A DNA stretch of 64,000 nt, taken from contig CM057235.1 of the NCBI GenBank assembly GCA_029891385.1, positions 17,793,620 to 17,857,619 of the forward strand, in the 5' to 3' direction. Positions 22,193 to 36,290 of this stretch are shown here, one piece after another. Origin of the DNA: Erythroxylum novogranatense (Eukaryota; Streptophyta; Magnoliopsida; Malpighiales; Erythroxylaceae). The notes under the pieces are model-generated. The model was not told the origin of the DNA, searched no databases, and saw nothing but the letters and a program-made list of their open reading frames with translations. How positions within the stretch are numbered: position 1 is the stretch's first letter; each line of letters starts with the position of its first letter. Position numbers and translations under genes: made by a program.

Positions 22193-23932
22193 TATTGGTG
22201 AAAGAGGTGGTGAGTACTTATCCGGAGAGTTCCAACAATTTCTAATTGATAATAGAATTTTTTCCAACTTGTCAACTCCTCGAACACCTCAATAGAATGA
22301 TGTAGCAGAGAGGAAGAATAGGACTCTATTGGAGATGGTAAGATCAATGATGTCCTAAGCTAGCCTTCTAAAATCATTTTGGAGATATGTCATACAAACG
22401 ACAACTTATCTTCTTAACTTTGCTCCATCTAAATCTGTGCTTAAAACACCTAAGGAGTTATAAACTGGCCAAGTGCCTTCATACGACACTTAAGGACTTA
22501 GGGCTGCCCAGCCCATGCTCTAAGGCTTGAATCTACAAAGATGAAACTAAGGTCAGAAGTATGTTTGTTTGTAGGATATCCTATAGGTACACGAGGGTAC
22601 TATTTTTATAGTCCTTAAAATAGGAAGGTATTTGTGTCGTCAAATATAATAAGTGAAGTAGTACTAAAGGAGTTAGCTGTTTCATCCAAACTAAGAGTTG
22701 ATTTGGATATAGTAGAACAAGATGTCGAAATGGATTCAATAGTTGAATCAAAAAAGCAACTTGAACATCAAGTAGTGCCTAGACATAATGGGAGGGTTGT
22801 GAGACAACCAGATAGGTATCTAGGTCTAAGAGAAGGCATAATTGTCATCTCGAACCAATAAGAAATGGATCCCATTACTTATACACAGGCTATTAATGAT
22901 GTTGATGTAGAAAATGGCTCAAGGAAATGGAATTGAAAATAGATTCCATGTACACCAATGAATTCTAGATCCTTATAGATCTACCACTAGATGCAAAAGT
23001 CATAAGGTGTAAATGGATCTACAAAAGGAAAAGAGGATTTGATGGAAAGGTAGAGACTTTTAACGCTAGATTGGTAACTAAAGGCCATACTCAAAAAGAG
23101 GGTATAAATTATGAGGAGACTTTTTCTCCAATTGCCATGTTTAAGTCCATCAGAATTCTTTTGGCCATAGTAGCATATTTCGATTATGAAATATGGCAAA
23201 TGTGCGTTAAGACTGCATTTCTTAATGGTGATCTTGAGGAGACCATTTATATAGCCCAACTAGAAGGATTCATTGAGCTAGGTAATGAGCATAAGGTATG
23301 CAAATTATAGAGGTCCATTTATGGACTTAAGCAAGCATATAGGTCTTAGAACATTAGGTTTGATAAGTCTATCAAAACCTGTGGATTCATACAAAACCTA
23401 GATGAGCCTTGTGTCTATAAAAGGATACATGAAGGCAAGGTTACCTTCCTAATCCTATATGTCGATGACATTCTACTTATTAAGAATGATGTAGCAATGT
23501 TATCTACGGTTAAGGGATGGCTAAACTAAGAGTTATCAATAAAGAATTTAGGAGAGGCTAGCTATGTTCTAGGGATCAAACTTATAAGGGATCATAAGGG
23601 AGAACTGATAGCCTTGTCGTAAATAACCTACATTGAGAGCATGCTCAATAAGTTTACCATGAAAGATTCTAAGAGGGGTTTCACACCTACTAGATATGGA
23701 ATCAAACTTTCAAATGAGCAAGCACCTAATACCCAAGAGGAGGACGAGCACATATATAACATTCCATATGCTTCAGCAGTTGGAAGTTTAATGTATTCTA
23801 TGCTTTGCACTAGACCGATATCTCTTATATAGTGGGACTGGAAAGTAAATTCCAGTCCAATCCAGAAATGGAGCCTTGGACTGTGGTTAAGTGCATACGA
23901 AAGTATCTTCGTAGGACGAAGAACTTAATGCT
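22193..23932 (+). pseudogene. Copia integrase C-terminal part and reverse transcriptase (broken)
   Basis: Visible blocks are GGEYLSGEFQQFLID, NDVAERKNRTLLEMVRSMM, YLLNFAPSKSVLKTP, KGHTQKEGINYEETFSPIA, FLNGDLEETIYIAQLEGFIE, SIYGLKQAYRS, the catalytic LILYVDDILLI near 23453-23485, ASYVLGIKLIRD and YASAVGSLMYSMLCTRP (23641-23832). Multiple stops and frame changes lie between them. It ends with WTVVKCIRKYLRRTKNLMLV at the TSD of LTR D and is non-functional. Confidence 0.9.
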
Positions 23933-23937
23933 TGTTT

Positions 23938-26900
23938 TGTTGGGACCCATTTTCGAAACCCAACCTCAGAAACATAAATCGAAAAACAAAGTGGCGAAAA
24001 CAAAAGAAATCGAAATCTTAAGGAGCCATAGAAAATCGAAATGGCACGGAGTCGCGGTATCATAATTCGAAAAACCGAGTGGCGGAAGCAAACGAAAGAT
24101 ATCGAAACAAAAAGAACGAAACACAAATGATTATGGGACAAAAGAAAACGATAAACAAATCGGATTAAAAAGCGAACACAAAAGCAAAAAGCAAAAAGTG
24201 GAATCAAACTGAAGGTCAAATTCTGACATCCGAAAACGTGTACCTTAGAAAAACTAGCATTGAAAACTCAAGACACACTTGGTCTAAACCAATCCAATCC
24301 GGTATAATTTTTTTTCATTTTTTTCATCTTTATTAACAATTCAATTTCCCATTTGGAAATCATCAATTCCATAACCTCAATTCATTTTATGCTTCATATG
24401 CGAATCATAACCATCAATTCATACACAATGAGCACTTCAATATTTCAAATCTATCAACACAATCATCGGACCTCCTGTCTGGAATCCAAACACAATCAAA
24501 TACATTCATACCCATAGTACTTTAATAATTCGGATCAATAATCAAAATCATTGGACCTCCTGTCCGGAATCCAAACACATTCAATCACATGCATATTCAA
24601 TTTATATACGAAACTATAACTCAATTTTCTATTCCATATACAAATCCATAATTCATTTACATTCTCCAAAAGAAATGCATTACTAAACAATAGTGGCATT
24701 TTCAAGCCACAATACAACATCAATCTCAAAATCTGAAATACACAAGAATACAATAATTCCAAAATCCTTAACAAAAGTCTAAAATCTTATTCTTACAACC
24801 ATTTAACGTAACCCTACAATATATATACAAACGAATGGAGGTCTTGACTTGCTTTCATCCGATCTTCTTCTTGATACCTGGAGATGGGGATGAAAGGGGG
24901 TGAGCTTTACAGCTCGTGGATAACATGTTTATAACAGAAAAATAAGCAAAAACTATTTTCAAAACTCATTGTCATTTCATAAAATTTCACGAACAATTTC
25001 AAATCATGTATGCATCAAACTTATAGCACAACATAAGCACATAACACATCAGAAATTGGTTTGGGTCGGTCCAGAAAACAGAACGTACTACACATTCCCG
25101 CATAGCGGTCCTGTGCAGCCGTGAATAGAATGTACTACACCTTCTCGCATAGCGGTCCATTGTAGCCGTAAACTTATGGGAGTCCTTAATGGAGCTCCAA
25201 TGCCACTAACGGGCAGGCGAGCGAAGCCTTTGACAAGTGCACTTCACATCTTATAGGACCTAACCAAACCCACATAACAACATTTCACACATGAAATCGG
25301 ACTGCCCAAAGGCACCTTTCAAAAACTTAATTTCACACGTATGATATATTTCAAACACAATTCCATTCACAAATTCACAATTTCAACCAAATTCACATAG
25401 CACTTTCTCAATCATTTAAAGAATGCAACAATTATAACAATTATCAAATAATTCAAACACAATGAATTCTACAATTATTGCAATGTCTTAAATCATTCAA
25501 AACTATGAATCTGACAACACTTTATTTTCTTGATTTTTTTTCTTTTGAAAACATTTTACCTTCTTGATTTTTCGAAAACATATAGATAGCTTATAATTCA
25601 AATTATAAACATGGTACCCACCTCATATCCATGCTTAATTACTTGTCCAAAGCCTCTCTTTCTCCATTGCCTCTCTTAAGTTCCCTCATCCAAGACAAAA
25701 TCCCTAATTCATAGAAATCCAAAATTGAACAATTCATACCATGCAATCACCAAAATTGATCTAAGTGAACTTAAACTCATACAATTCTCAAGCTATTTAA
25801 ACCAAAATCTTGCCAAAATTTAACAAATCAAAATTCCAATCTAACCTTAATCTTTACCAAAAGAGAGGTTTCTTGGCTTGAATTAAAGCTCTTGTGCTCT
25901 TCTTCATTTTTCCCTCTTGAAACAACTGCAAATTTGCACTTGGAACTCACCAAAAATCAAAACCTAAGTTTCTTGCTTCTTTCTCCTTTTCTCCATCCGA
26001 AACTCTCCCTCTTTCTTTCTTCTTTTGTTATTTTGTTCCTTTCTTTCCTTCAATTTCATGCATCTCTTCTTCTTATACGAAAACCCACACTCCTTATTCA
26101 CCAACTTGCCATTAATGAATGAGTAATGACTCATTTGCCCTTCCTTATAAGCTTTGTAACTTAAAAGCTTAAGTATTCTTCCAATTTTGCCCCTTATGAA
26201 TTTTGAACACTTTTTATTCAATTTAATCACTCCATATCATATGGCCTTGCACAAATTAACATGTTAATTACTCACATTAATATGCTAATTAAATCCTCCA
26301 AATCATAAAATATCATTAAATCATGATTAACTTAGGACATTTTTCTAATCATCAAATTGAAGGAATTTACTAAAATTTTCTTCTAGAGAAATGTTCCTTA
26401 TAGTCTCAATTTTATAATGACACCAAAATCATTCAATTTGGTTTAATAGTCCAAAAGTTATACTCCAAACATTTTCGGACTATTTTTATACTAAAATATT
26501 TCCCTAAGCTTGATTTCCATCTGAATATTGACACTCTTAGAGATTGAATTAAAATTCAATTCCATCATAACGTTGTATCCCTATCTCTCTAGTTTAATCC
26601 AAATCAAGAATCACCTCATTTGGGTGACTATAACAAAAGTTATGGCTAAAATACTTTCAGCTCTTACTAATCCAAGACTGAACATTAAACCCAACTTCAA
26701 TTCAAAAATTGAAGGTCCTAGAGTTCGAATTAAAATTCAGTCCCTTCAGATAACTTGTAATTCCATGTCTTTAGTTTATTTAGAAACAACAATCAACTCA
26801 ATTGGATCTCTACAGATCAAGATATCACCAAAATACCTAAGCATGTTCAGAAAAATGTCCAACTCAAACTCTTTAATCAATCCTCTCACTTTGATTCAAT

Positions 26901-28488
26901 CAATCTTTTTCAAATTAATCTCCAAAATTCACTATTTTCATGGAGAGGTAGAGGAATACCTTAGAAATCTAACGCTTCAAAAATTAGGTCAATTGGATGT
27001 CGGACAGAAAAGTTATGGTGAAAAGAATAGAAAGGTCGTGGTTCATGAATGGGTCGCGAGGCTACCGCTTATGATCGCGATCCGTCGCCATGACCAGCTA
27101 ACTTCTAAAGCCCATATCTTTTAACTCAAAACTCCAAAATTTGCAAAATTAGTATCAATAGAAAGATAAAAGAAAGGTCTACAATTTTCATGCATGACTT
27201 AAAAATCAATTTCGTCTCTAAAGAGGTCAAAAATCCACTCAAATTTTCTGTCCCAAAAATATCACCCTAAACAGTAACATAATTTCTAAAAATTATAAAT
27301 TCCCATTTCATGGTCCAAAAATTTCATGAATTATATAAATGGAAAGATAAAAACACAATCTACAACTTTCAAGAAGGAGTTAAAAGCAATTTTTACCTCT
27401 AACTTAGTCAATTTTTCAATCAAAGCTTATGTCCAATTAATGTCATCTTAAACAGTAACACAACTTCTAAAATTTCTATCTTTCAACTCCAAGGTCCAAA
27501 AATGTCATACTTTATATAAATGAAAAGATCAAAATGCAACCTACAACTTTCATGAAAGACTGAAAAATCAATTTGACCTTTAAAGGAGTCAAAAACCACT
27601 TCGAAGTTTCTGTCCACTAATGATCATGCCAAACAGTAACAGAAACTTCTAAAAATCATAACTTCCTATTACATGGTCCAAAGATTCCATACTTTACATC
27701 AATAGAAAGAAAAAAACATAATATAAACCTTTCATGAAGCACTTAAAGGCAATTTCAACCTCTAACTAGGTCAATTTTTCAATCAAAGCTTCAGCCAGAA
27801 ATTTGTCATCCTAAACCACATCCAACTTCACAATTTCACATCTTTCAATTTCCACAATAAAAAATATCATATTATACATCATTGAAAAGCTATAAACTTC
27901 CTCTACAACTTTCAATAAGGCTACTTGATCCAATTCAAACCACATCAGTACAAAATTGGTCTCAAAGAACAGTACACACAAACTTACCCTTAATAGCATT
28001 TTTAAAAACAAAGGAAAATAACCTTAAATTCGAAAGATCATAACTTTCAATCCTGATAATCGAAAAATGTCATACTTCATAGCTATAGAAAGCTGTCAAC
28101 AGAAGCTACAACTTTTATGAAGATCATTTTATCAAAATCCTTCCAGATCAACCCAGAAAAATTCATGAAAGTTTCAGCTTACAAATCACTTTCTGCTACT
28201 ATTCATCCTAAACAAATTTTAAACTTTCAATTCTCCAAAATCTAACACTTTCATTATTCATTTCTTGCTTTTAAATTCCATTCAAATCAATTTATTCACT
28301 ATAATTTTCATAGTACCCTTACACACACAAATTTATTCAAAATTTCCAAGTCATCAAAAACCAAAATCTACTTCTTTTCACATCAATTTCATTTAACTCT
28401 AAAACACCCACAACACATACATACTTAAAAACACCCATTTAATTTCGTTTAATATTTCTAAATTTTATTAAAAGATTGGGGTCCAACA
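23938..28488 (-). mobile_element. Solo LTR D (4551 bp) of a LARD-like family
   Basis: It begins TGTTGGGACCC and ends GGGGTCCAACA on the plus strand, with perfect TSDs TGTTT (23933-23937 and 28489-28493). The copia RNase H frame resumes immediately after it. No internal domain or second LTR is present, so it is a solo LTR left by LTR-LTR recombination. Orientation is minus: the TCCGAC box, the module array and a TATA-like element (about 26072-26077) read in reverse. A 47-bp duplication (GTACTACAC-TTC-CGCATAGCGGTCC) starts at 25081 and 25128. It is closest to LTR F. The 198-codon frame at 26528-27124 has no recognisable motif and is not called. Confidence 0.9.
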
Positions 28489-28493
28489 TGTTT

Positions 28494-28998
28494 ACTCTAG
28501 AAGTAACCTTATTCTGACAGAATATACAGATTTTGATTTCCAATCAGATGTTAATTTAAGGAATTCAACTTCTGGTTTTATATTTGTTTTAGGAGGGAGA
28601 GCCATAGTCTGGATGAGTATCAAGCAATCATGTGTTGTTGATTTGACTATGGAGGTTGAGTACGTTGCTACTTGTGAAACAACAAGAGAAGCAGTCTGGC
28701 TCAGCAAGTACCTGAATGATTTGAGCTAATTCCTGAGGTAGAAAAGGCCATTACACTTTATTGTGATAATAGTGGGGCAGTGGCTAATTCTAAAGAACCT
28801 CGGAACTATAAAGCTGCCAAGCACATTGAGAGAAAGTATCACTTCACAAGGGAGATAATACAACGTGGTGAGGTATATGTGGTAAAGATTCCCACATAAC
28901 GAAACCTTGTTGATCCATTTACTAAGACATTATCTCAAAAGAGTTTTGAGGGTTACATAGTAGGGATAGGAATGAGGGATATGTCAAATTTGCTTTAG
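28494..28998 (+). pseudogene. Copia RNase H and C-terminal end (broken)
   Basis: It continues the interrupted pol: TDFDFQSDVNLRNSTSGFIF, TMEVEYVATCETTREAVWLS, LYCDNSGAVANSKEPRNYKA, AKHIERKYHFTREIIQRGEV and LVDPFTKTLSQKSFEGYI. The acidic D/E/D positions of a copia RNase H are present. Frames are broken by a one- or two-base change near 28725 and a stop before RNLVDPF. Confidence 0.88.
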
Positions 28999-29000
28999 GG

Positions 29001-29012
29001 TAAGTGGGAGAT
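29001..29012 (+). other. Copia polypurine tract
   Basis: TAAGTGGGAGAT immediately before the LTR start TGTTGGAG, the standard copia 3' junction. Confidence 0.75.
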
Positions 29013-31121
29013 TGTTGGAGTTATGTAAATATAGTGCCTTGGAAAGCAAGTGTATTTACATATAATTTAATTTTCTTCCAATTACTTTTGTAATGAAAAT
29101 ATTTATTATTAATAAAACAAAAGAGTTTAGTTTTATTTGTATAAGCATTATATATATCTAGTCATAAGGTATCAAGATTCTTTTATAAGTAATATACATA
29201 TACATGGAGATGTATCGAAACCATGTATATTATTAAAATCTAAATTATTTGATTCATAGTTGAATAATCAAATTAATTGCTTGATTATGGTTTAGACTGT
29301 AGTGTTGCGATTTATCTCTGTGTAAGTAAAAGAGTTTACTTCAAGGGAATAATGAGTTTCATATCAAGATAGTAGTTGACTATCGATAATGGAATTATTA
29401 AATGAATCTAGAATCAAGCATATTTTTAAAGAATAAAGTGGGTCGTTACTTTAATCTTAAAACATACACCTTAGCATTCTTTTATTACGAACCAAAATCA
29501 TGATGAGTGGTGAACTCATATGTGTTTCATTATAATTCTTGATGCGATCAGAATGGATATTTTACAAAGTATCAATCCAGTGCTTGCATGTTGGAATTAT
29601 TAATTGAAACATGTATCAGGGAACATTCACTTAAATAAAAAGCTTATAGTGATATCATCACTTTTAGATGTTTTATGGAGATTGGTGATTAAACTAGCAT
29701 CAGTAGTTTGATGGACTAGTTATCCATAAAGTCTTAACATCAAGATGAGATCTTATGTGTTAATCACCATATAGAGTAAAACGGGAGATTTAGAAGAAAA
29801 AACCAACATAAGGGCAAAATGGTAATTTTAACCTTTATTGTGCGGATGGCTATAATAGGTTCATAATAAAGTTTGCAATTGGACAACTTATTTGAAACAT
29901 TTATTCTCATAATATTTAGTAGTTCAAGAGTTTGACCAATTGTCTTTAGTGGAATGACATTTGGTTAATAAAATGGAATTAATTCTAATGAGATTAAATT
30001 AATTCCAAGCTTATTGAAGCTTCAATTATATAAGTCCAATTATATTCCCTGCTTCTAGGAAGGTTATTAAGCAAATTAAGAAATATAAATAGAGGTTTTA
30101 AAGCCTATGATTAAATGTTGGGCTTACTTTAATTAAAAGCACAAATGAACATTTAATATTGGGCTTGACTTTGATTTGATTTGATTAATTAGATTAATTA
30201 AATTGAAACAAAGTTATTAAAGAAAGAAGGAGGGCATATTTCAATTTTTTATACCTAAATGTGCAGCTGCACATTTAGCATTGAATTGTTAAATTAAAGA
30301 TGATTTTTAGCATGCTTTATCATCATTAAATGGAGTAATGATCTTATCATTAAATGGTTTAATTGTTGTCTTTTAATGATGGCATGTAATGTAACCTTTT
30401 AGCTTTCATTTGATTAAAGAAAGGAAGAGGTGCATTTGATGTACTCTCTCTTCCTTCTTTCATCCATAACCGAAAATGGGAAGGTCTCATTTCAGTTATT
30501 GGTCATTTCATATGTCCATCTTAAACGAATGAGAAGAGTCTCATTTATTGGCTTCTTTATGATTGATTAAAGAATGAAGTGATGCATTAGATGCACATCA
30601 CTTCTTTCTTTCATAATAACGGAAATTGACAAAGAGAGTAAGAAGTGTTTTTGCATTTTTGACTCACTCTCTCCTCTCATGCATGCATAGCTGAAACTTG
30701 AATGAGAAGGGTTTCATTTTTGGCTTCTTTCTTTTAAGAAAAATCTCCTCAAAATATTTATTCTCCTTTCCCACCAAAGGATCTTGTTAACCAAGTTGTC
30801 CAAGAAGAACAAGCGGTAGATTAGATTGGTTAAGGATACAAAAACAAGGAGAGGATACATTAACAAAGGAAAGGATATAAAAGAGTCAAAGCTATAGCAA
30901 GGATTCGGAGAGGATACAAAAGCGAGGAATCAAAGTTGTAGCAAGGAGTCGGTATATTTCTATCACCTTGTTTTTATGTAAACTATATTCCTTCTACGAT
31001 ATCATTTATGGCTGAAATATGCTGATTTGTTTATGCTATTTCCACTGCATTTTGATTTCGATAAAGTTTTGAAATCTACCGTTTTAGCCAAATCTTGCAT
31101 GCTTTTGTTTTTTATCTAACA
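29013..31121 (+). repeat. Copia 3' LTR (about 2.1 kb; right end tentative)
   Basis: It starts TGTTGGAGTTATG directly after the purine tract. A TATA box (AATATAAATAG, about 30082-30091) lies mid-LTR. The best TG...CA end is ATCTAACA at 31121, but with no 5' LTR to compare, the right boundary rests only on the inverted termini TGTT/AACA. Confidence 0.55.
30082..30091 (+). promoter_or_regulatory. TATA box in copia 3' LTR
   Basis: ATATAAATAG in the context AAGAAATATAAATAGAGG, the only good TATA box in this LTR. Confidence 0.5.
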
Positions 31122-33550
31122 AAAAATTGTATTACTTAGGGAAGTACCAAACTCTACTTTCTCACTTACAATATGTGCTTATATTGTGGATATTAAGGAC
31201 AATGTACAATTTTATATGTGAGGAAGGGAATTATGATTTTCTTAAGTTATTATAATCATTGTTATTAAATTTATTAACTGATATCTTGAATGATTTGAAA
31301 TATTTCCATCAAGACTTTATTTCATTATTAAATATTGATTTGAATTAGTTTGCAAAAGGATGATAGTTAAAATAAACTTGCTTTTATAAGTCATATTATT
31401 GATAGTCATGCACTAATATTTTGGATATATTACAATAAGTGTAAAACACATAATTGATCTCAATAATCAATCAATATATTTGCATTGAATAAAAGAGTAA
31501 AGCATAGTGTCATACCAAACTACGTTTCATCATACCTAGACACTAATTGTGTTTAGTTACTAATCCTAGAAAATGAAGTCAAAGACAAACATGAAGGAAA
31601 AATAATAGAAAATAAAGGGATCATAATTCTAAATCCCTTTTTTCCTTCTACTGAATCTTCTTGTAAGTTTGAGGTTTGATCTTTTAATATAATGGATCTC
31701 TTGATGTATTCTTTGTGTTTTGCTCATCCTTGATCCAAAATTTCACCTCTTTAGGTGTCTTATGTCCTAAATCTACAACGTTCTTTATTTTATCTCTATT
31801 TATGTCCTTTTATAGTAAAAACTAGGGTTCTTGGGACACACATGGCCACTTATATGGTTATTGTGTAGCTCTAAAAACACCCAAAATTGTGACTTTACAT
31901 GTTCAGAAAGACTTACAAGATCATGTAAGTTCAAGTTGCTATAAATCTTCATTTTATGCCATGATTTCATTTAAATTATTCTCATTTCTGTCCATAAAGG
32001 CAATTATCACCTATAAATGCACTTAGAGCAAACTAAATATCAAATGTACAATAAATCTATAAAATATCAGAAAATACATGAAATAGGGGTGTATAATTAT
32101 AGTCAAACATGCATTTATCAAACATTTCAACACTTAAGCTTTTGCATATCCTTAAGCAAATTATAACCTAAATTATCAACTGTACAACATCCATCCTTTA
32201 TTTATCTCACCCTATCCATTCATACTCTAAATCATTATATCATATTAATCAAATTAACATACAATTAGAATCAAGTTATCATAAAACTAACTTCATTAGT
32301 AAATATTAATAATAATCATGCCAATAATCTTATTGAAATTGGAAGCATAAATATTTACACCCTTACCAAGGTTTCACTCAATAAAATCAAGTGTTTAGGG
32401 TGAAAAGTATCAAACTCTCAAGTCAATGCATAGTAGAACTTTTACCATATGTTTTTAATAGTATCATATCTCCACCACATGTATGTAAATTAGAAATAAA
32501 GATCAAAAGGTCTTTATAAGGTTGTAATGGGTCTTACGTAAGGTACAATAGGATAATAAAATTGTGATAAATTTTGAAGGAAATTTACATAGAAAAACAT
32601 ACAAGAAACTTGTTTATAATACATAGGTCTTTTCATTATGAATTCATTGGTCCTATACTTCTTTTGATTCTTTTCTATGATCACAAAATTGTGTGTTAAT
32701 CTTTTTGAGCATCCATTCAAGTAATGTAATTAACCTTCAGGTTCAAAACAACAAAAAAGCTTTAAAGAAAGATAGAATTAAGGTTAATAATTGGGTTATA
32801 ATTAGCAAAAAAAGGCTAAGTCTCAAAATTGGTTATTCCTAAGGGATAACATATGGTAAGGTAATTATTAAAAAAAAAGGCTTAAATGAGTGTTGAATCT
32901 AAGTGCCTTTATCACTTTATCTTACTATGTATAATAAAAGCAAGTTTTGGAATTGTTTAACTATACATGGACACATTCACTAAAATCACTTATGTATAAG
33001 TGTAGTCCAGCATTCCTTTCCACCTCATACATATGAAAACGCTATTAAAATCACCTAGGATGATCTATGGTCCTTGTAGAGTTGAGTGTATTTATTCCAA
33101 CTTGCTCCATAGTGCTCTTATTTGAAAATTCATATTAGCTCCATACACCATTATTACTATAAGGAGACTTGTCCTTGTTGTGCTTCAACATTTTAGTGTA
33201 ACATTTGATCACTTGAGTCTATCATCTTCACTTGGGCTTTCCTTACGTCATAGGATATAGCAATCCTTCCATATTAACAGTGAATGTGCTTGAGATGGAC
33301 TAGAAGCTGCTTAAGAATATGAGTTTTGTCATGTTCACTTCCTCTATTTTTTTCTCTAGTAATCCTAATAAAATAAGCCTACTTCCTTAACAAAATCTTT
33401 AATTGCATTTCGCTTATTAGCCATTCTTTTTATATTCTAAACCATTATAGACATAATTGAGAATTTAAGAGTTTAAAGCCCTTAAGATTATTTTTCCTAC
33501 TTGATTTCCTTTTCTTATATCCTTGAACTTCTTTAAATTTGATGTTAGTT
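31122..33550. repeat. Unclassified AT-rich repeat-derived sequence
   Basis: No gene is visible. The minus strand around 31550-31850 looks like an LTR promoter and leader (ACTATAAAAGGACATAAATA near 31810), suggesting a decayed minus-strand retroelement, but I found no paired LTR or coding domain. The open frame at 32514-32720 has no recognisable motif. Confidence 0.35.
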
Positions 33551-33559
33551 TATTCATCT

Positions 33560-34340
33560 GAAGTTTAGTTCCCATATGTTTCTTTTATTTTGTTAATTCC
33601 ATGACTCCATTTGTTTTGGTTTGGTCTATTAAGCTTGGGATCATATTTGGTCCCTCCTAATCACACTACTTTTTGTGTTATCTCCTTGTTTATTTCTTCT
33701 AGTTCAAATAAGCCTTTCTTTTTATCTTTTATCTTGCTCACCCTATGCAAGACCTTTCTTCTTAATTCCTAATTAGCCCATCGACTCATCATAATGTCGC
33801 CTTTCAATTTTTCCTTCTAATTGGTACCCACATTTTTTCCTTGTTATTTTAGAGTAGGCCTCTAATTATAAGAAACATGAGCCATGTCTTCCACTAATTC
33901 TCCTTCTTCACCATGGGCACAACTTCTAGGATATGTTTATTGAGCTTAATATTAACGCATATTCTGGCAAACCCCATGCTTCTCTTAATGGTCGTAATCT
34001 CGTCCATACTGAGGGGCTTCCTAATAAAGCTTGCCAATGCACTTAACACCTTAGTGGACTAGTATTTCAATGGAATACTATGGAAGTTCACCCATAAAGG
34101 TTCATTTTTAATGTTTGACCTTTCTAAACATAATCCAGGCCTCCAAAGTTGAAGGAACAAAGGAAAATTATATATGTGCCATGATCCCTCTTATACTAAT
34201 ATTTTTGCTTCATTCATACTCTAAAAATTGAACAAAACATTATCATCTTCTAAAATCAAAACCTCTTGTAGGCCTTTTAGTTTCCATTCATGCATAGCCT
34301 AGTTTTATATTATTTAGAATGAGGACCTTCGATCCCAGAG
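33560..34340 (-). pseudogene. LINE-type ORF1 / DUF4283 remnant
   Basis: On the minus strand, one main frame gives WKLKGLQEVLILEDDNVLF, EGSWHIYNFPLFLQLWRPGL, NEPLWVNFHSIPLKY and STKVLSALASFIRKPLSMDE. These blocks match the order of the plant DUF4283 domain found in L1-type LINE ORF1 proteins. Stops interrupt it (for example after NVLFNF and ILV). Downstream Lys/Arg-rich sequence would be the zinc-knuckle and tail region but is too decayed to call. No reverse transcriptase was seen. Confidence 0.7.
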
Positions 34341-36265
34341 AAAGTCAACCATTATAGTATTCTAGAGCTATAATGGTATGATCATTTGAGGTAGCTAAGG
34401 AAGTATACTATAAGGAGGAAGTTGAAGTTTCACAACCTCTATTTTCCATCTCTTAGGAATAGTTTTTTGCTCAAGTGTAAAGGAGGTGGAGGAGTTATTG
34501 CCTTGTCCCTTACAGTGAGGGAGGGGCTAAATAGTCAAGCCATCTTACTTCTTAGGTCTGGGTGCTCCTTTGTGATAGTTTTTTTTTCCATTTATAGGCA
34601 AAAAATTGCTTTGGTAGGAATGCTTTTAAAAGTTCACTATTAATAAAGGAAATAAGGAGGGTCAGAAAATGTTCAAAGACCAAAAGCTCCCTAAAATGAA
34701 AGCTAATTTTCAAAGACAAAGGTGTGTATGGTTCTAGGGAGATTTTCCTTTGGCTAGAGCAAGGAAGAGTTTGAGTGGGTGCAAGGGGTTGAAATCTTAA
34801 GCATTTCATGATTGGAGATGCTTTAGACATGGAAGGGATGAGCTTTCTTAAAATAGAAACATAAGAGCTTAACGGTGACTTTTGTATTATAGAAATTTGA
34901 TATATATTTTAACATTATTGATGTATAATTGATGTATTCTAACTTACTTAACAAGTTAAAATGTATGGTGGTTTATAGAAAAGATTGGTGAATATGATTA
35001 AGAAAATTTTAATTTTCTATTTAATGAAGAATCATGACTTCCAATTAATTTCCAACAACTTTAAAATTGTTTTCTAATCTTATTTAGACATGCTTTAAAC
35101 ATTTGAACTTTTACTTTGATTGATTGGAATATATTTGATCTTGGCAATTTATAATTATCATTTGTTGCTAGTTATTTTAAAACAAATTGGAACAATAAAA
35201 TCTAAAATGACTAAAAATTACTATTCAAGTTTGATGATAGTTCTTTATGGTTTTTCCTAACATTTTCAACATTTTATTTTCCAACTAAAGTTTTCATATA
35301 GAAAGAATGAGAATTACAAGTTTGATAAATAAATTTTTAATTGAGTAACTAACATTTTAAAACTCTAACAATTTAGTTTAAAATATTAGTTTTGTTAGTA
35401 ATTTATTGATTTGACAAACAAAATCTTTATTGTTCATAACAAGTAGATGTCTACATAGAAAAATAGTGGTCATAATTAGACAAGAGTAAAGAGAATTTTT
35501 TAAGTAGATATTGATATAACATGAACAGCAAAGATAGAAAATTTTGAAATAAATATATGAGATTGTTAAAATTATTGTCTTTGTGAAGTTAATATGTACC
35601 ATAATTTTGAACAAAAGACTTTTCTTGAATATATGTATAATGGCATGGCACAATTATGAACTTTTTTAATAATAAGAAAAGTATGTATGAACCTTATTTC
35701 AAATTTATAGAAAAACTTATTCTCTTATACTTCGATTAAAAGATATTGTTCAGATGTTGCTTATATGACAATCCAATTCAGCTTTTAAATTTGAAACAAT
35801 TAATTAAATTCAATCTAAATTAATAATTTATTATAATTATTAATTAAAATCGAGTGTAATTTATTCGGGTTGAGTTTAATAATTGAATTGAGTTACCATA
35901 TTAGTGACATTTGATTAATCTAATATCGATGTTAATATCACTTATGTTTTATTGTTATTATTTAATGGAAATTTAATAGAAAAGATTTTAATTTTTTAAA
36001 TCACATAATAATTACATAAATTTAAATTTGAAAGAATTTAAGATAGTTTATCAAAATTGCAATAGGATTAACAATAAACAATAAACATATTTATTTTTTG
36101 ATATATACATTAAAATATTTATAAAATTATCATACAATTTTTTTATGTATTTATAACATATACTACATGACTCTTTGATCATCATAGTAGGCGAAGTACT
36201 GAGATATTTTAATAGTTGATTTTATTATTACATAATTTTTATTTGATTAAATTTTATGAGAATAT
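34341..36265. other. AT-rich intergenic spacer
   Basis: 34341-34860 may be 5' sequence of the LINE remnant. 34860-36265 is very AT-rich with no convincing gene, repeat pair or transposon end. It forms the upstream flank of YLMG1. Confidence 0.5.
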
Positions 36266-36280
36266 TTGAGATATTTAATT

Positions 36281-36290
36281 AATATATTAA
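36281..36290 (+). promoter_or_regulatory. Possible TATA element of YLMG1
   Basis: AATATATTAA lies about 80 bases upstream of the preferred ATG, giving a short 5' UTR. The whole upstream region is AT-rich, so this is weak. Confidence 0.3.

Larger units (their letters stand above)
22193..31121 (+). mobile_element. Ty1/copia element, 5'-truncated and decayed
   Basis: Pol reads integrase, reverse transcriptase, then RNase H, which is Ty1/copia order, and is followed by a purine tract and a 3' LTR. The first recognisable residues (GERGGEYLSGEFQQF near 22197) are already mid-integrase, so gag, protease and the 5' LTR are absent. The pol is split by solo LTR D at 23938-28488. I cannot assign a clade by eye. 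Confidence 0.85.

Noticed and set aside
26528..27124. 198-codon open frame on the plus strand
   Set aside because: It lies antisense within solo LTR D, crosses the module array and TCCGAC box, and shows no recognisable domain. LTR F does not conserve it.
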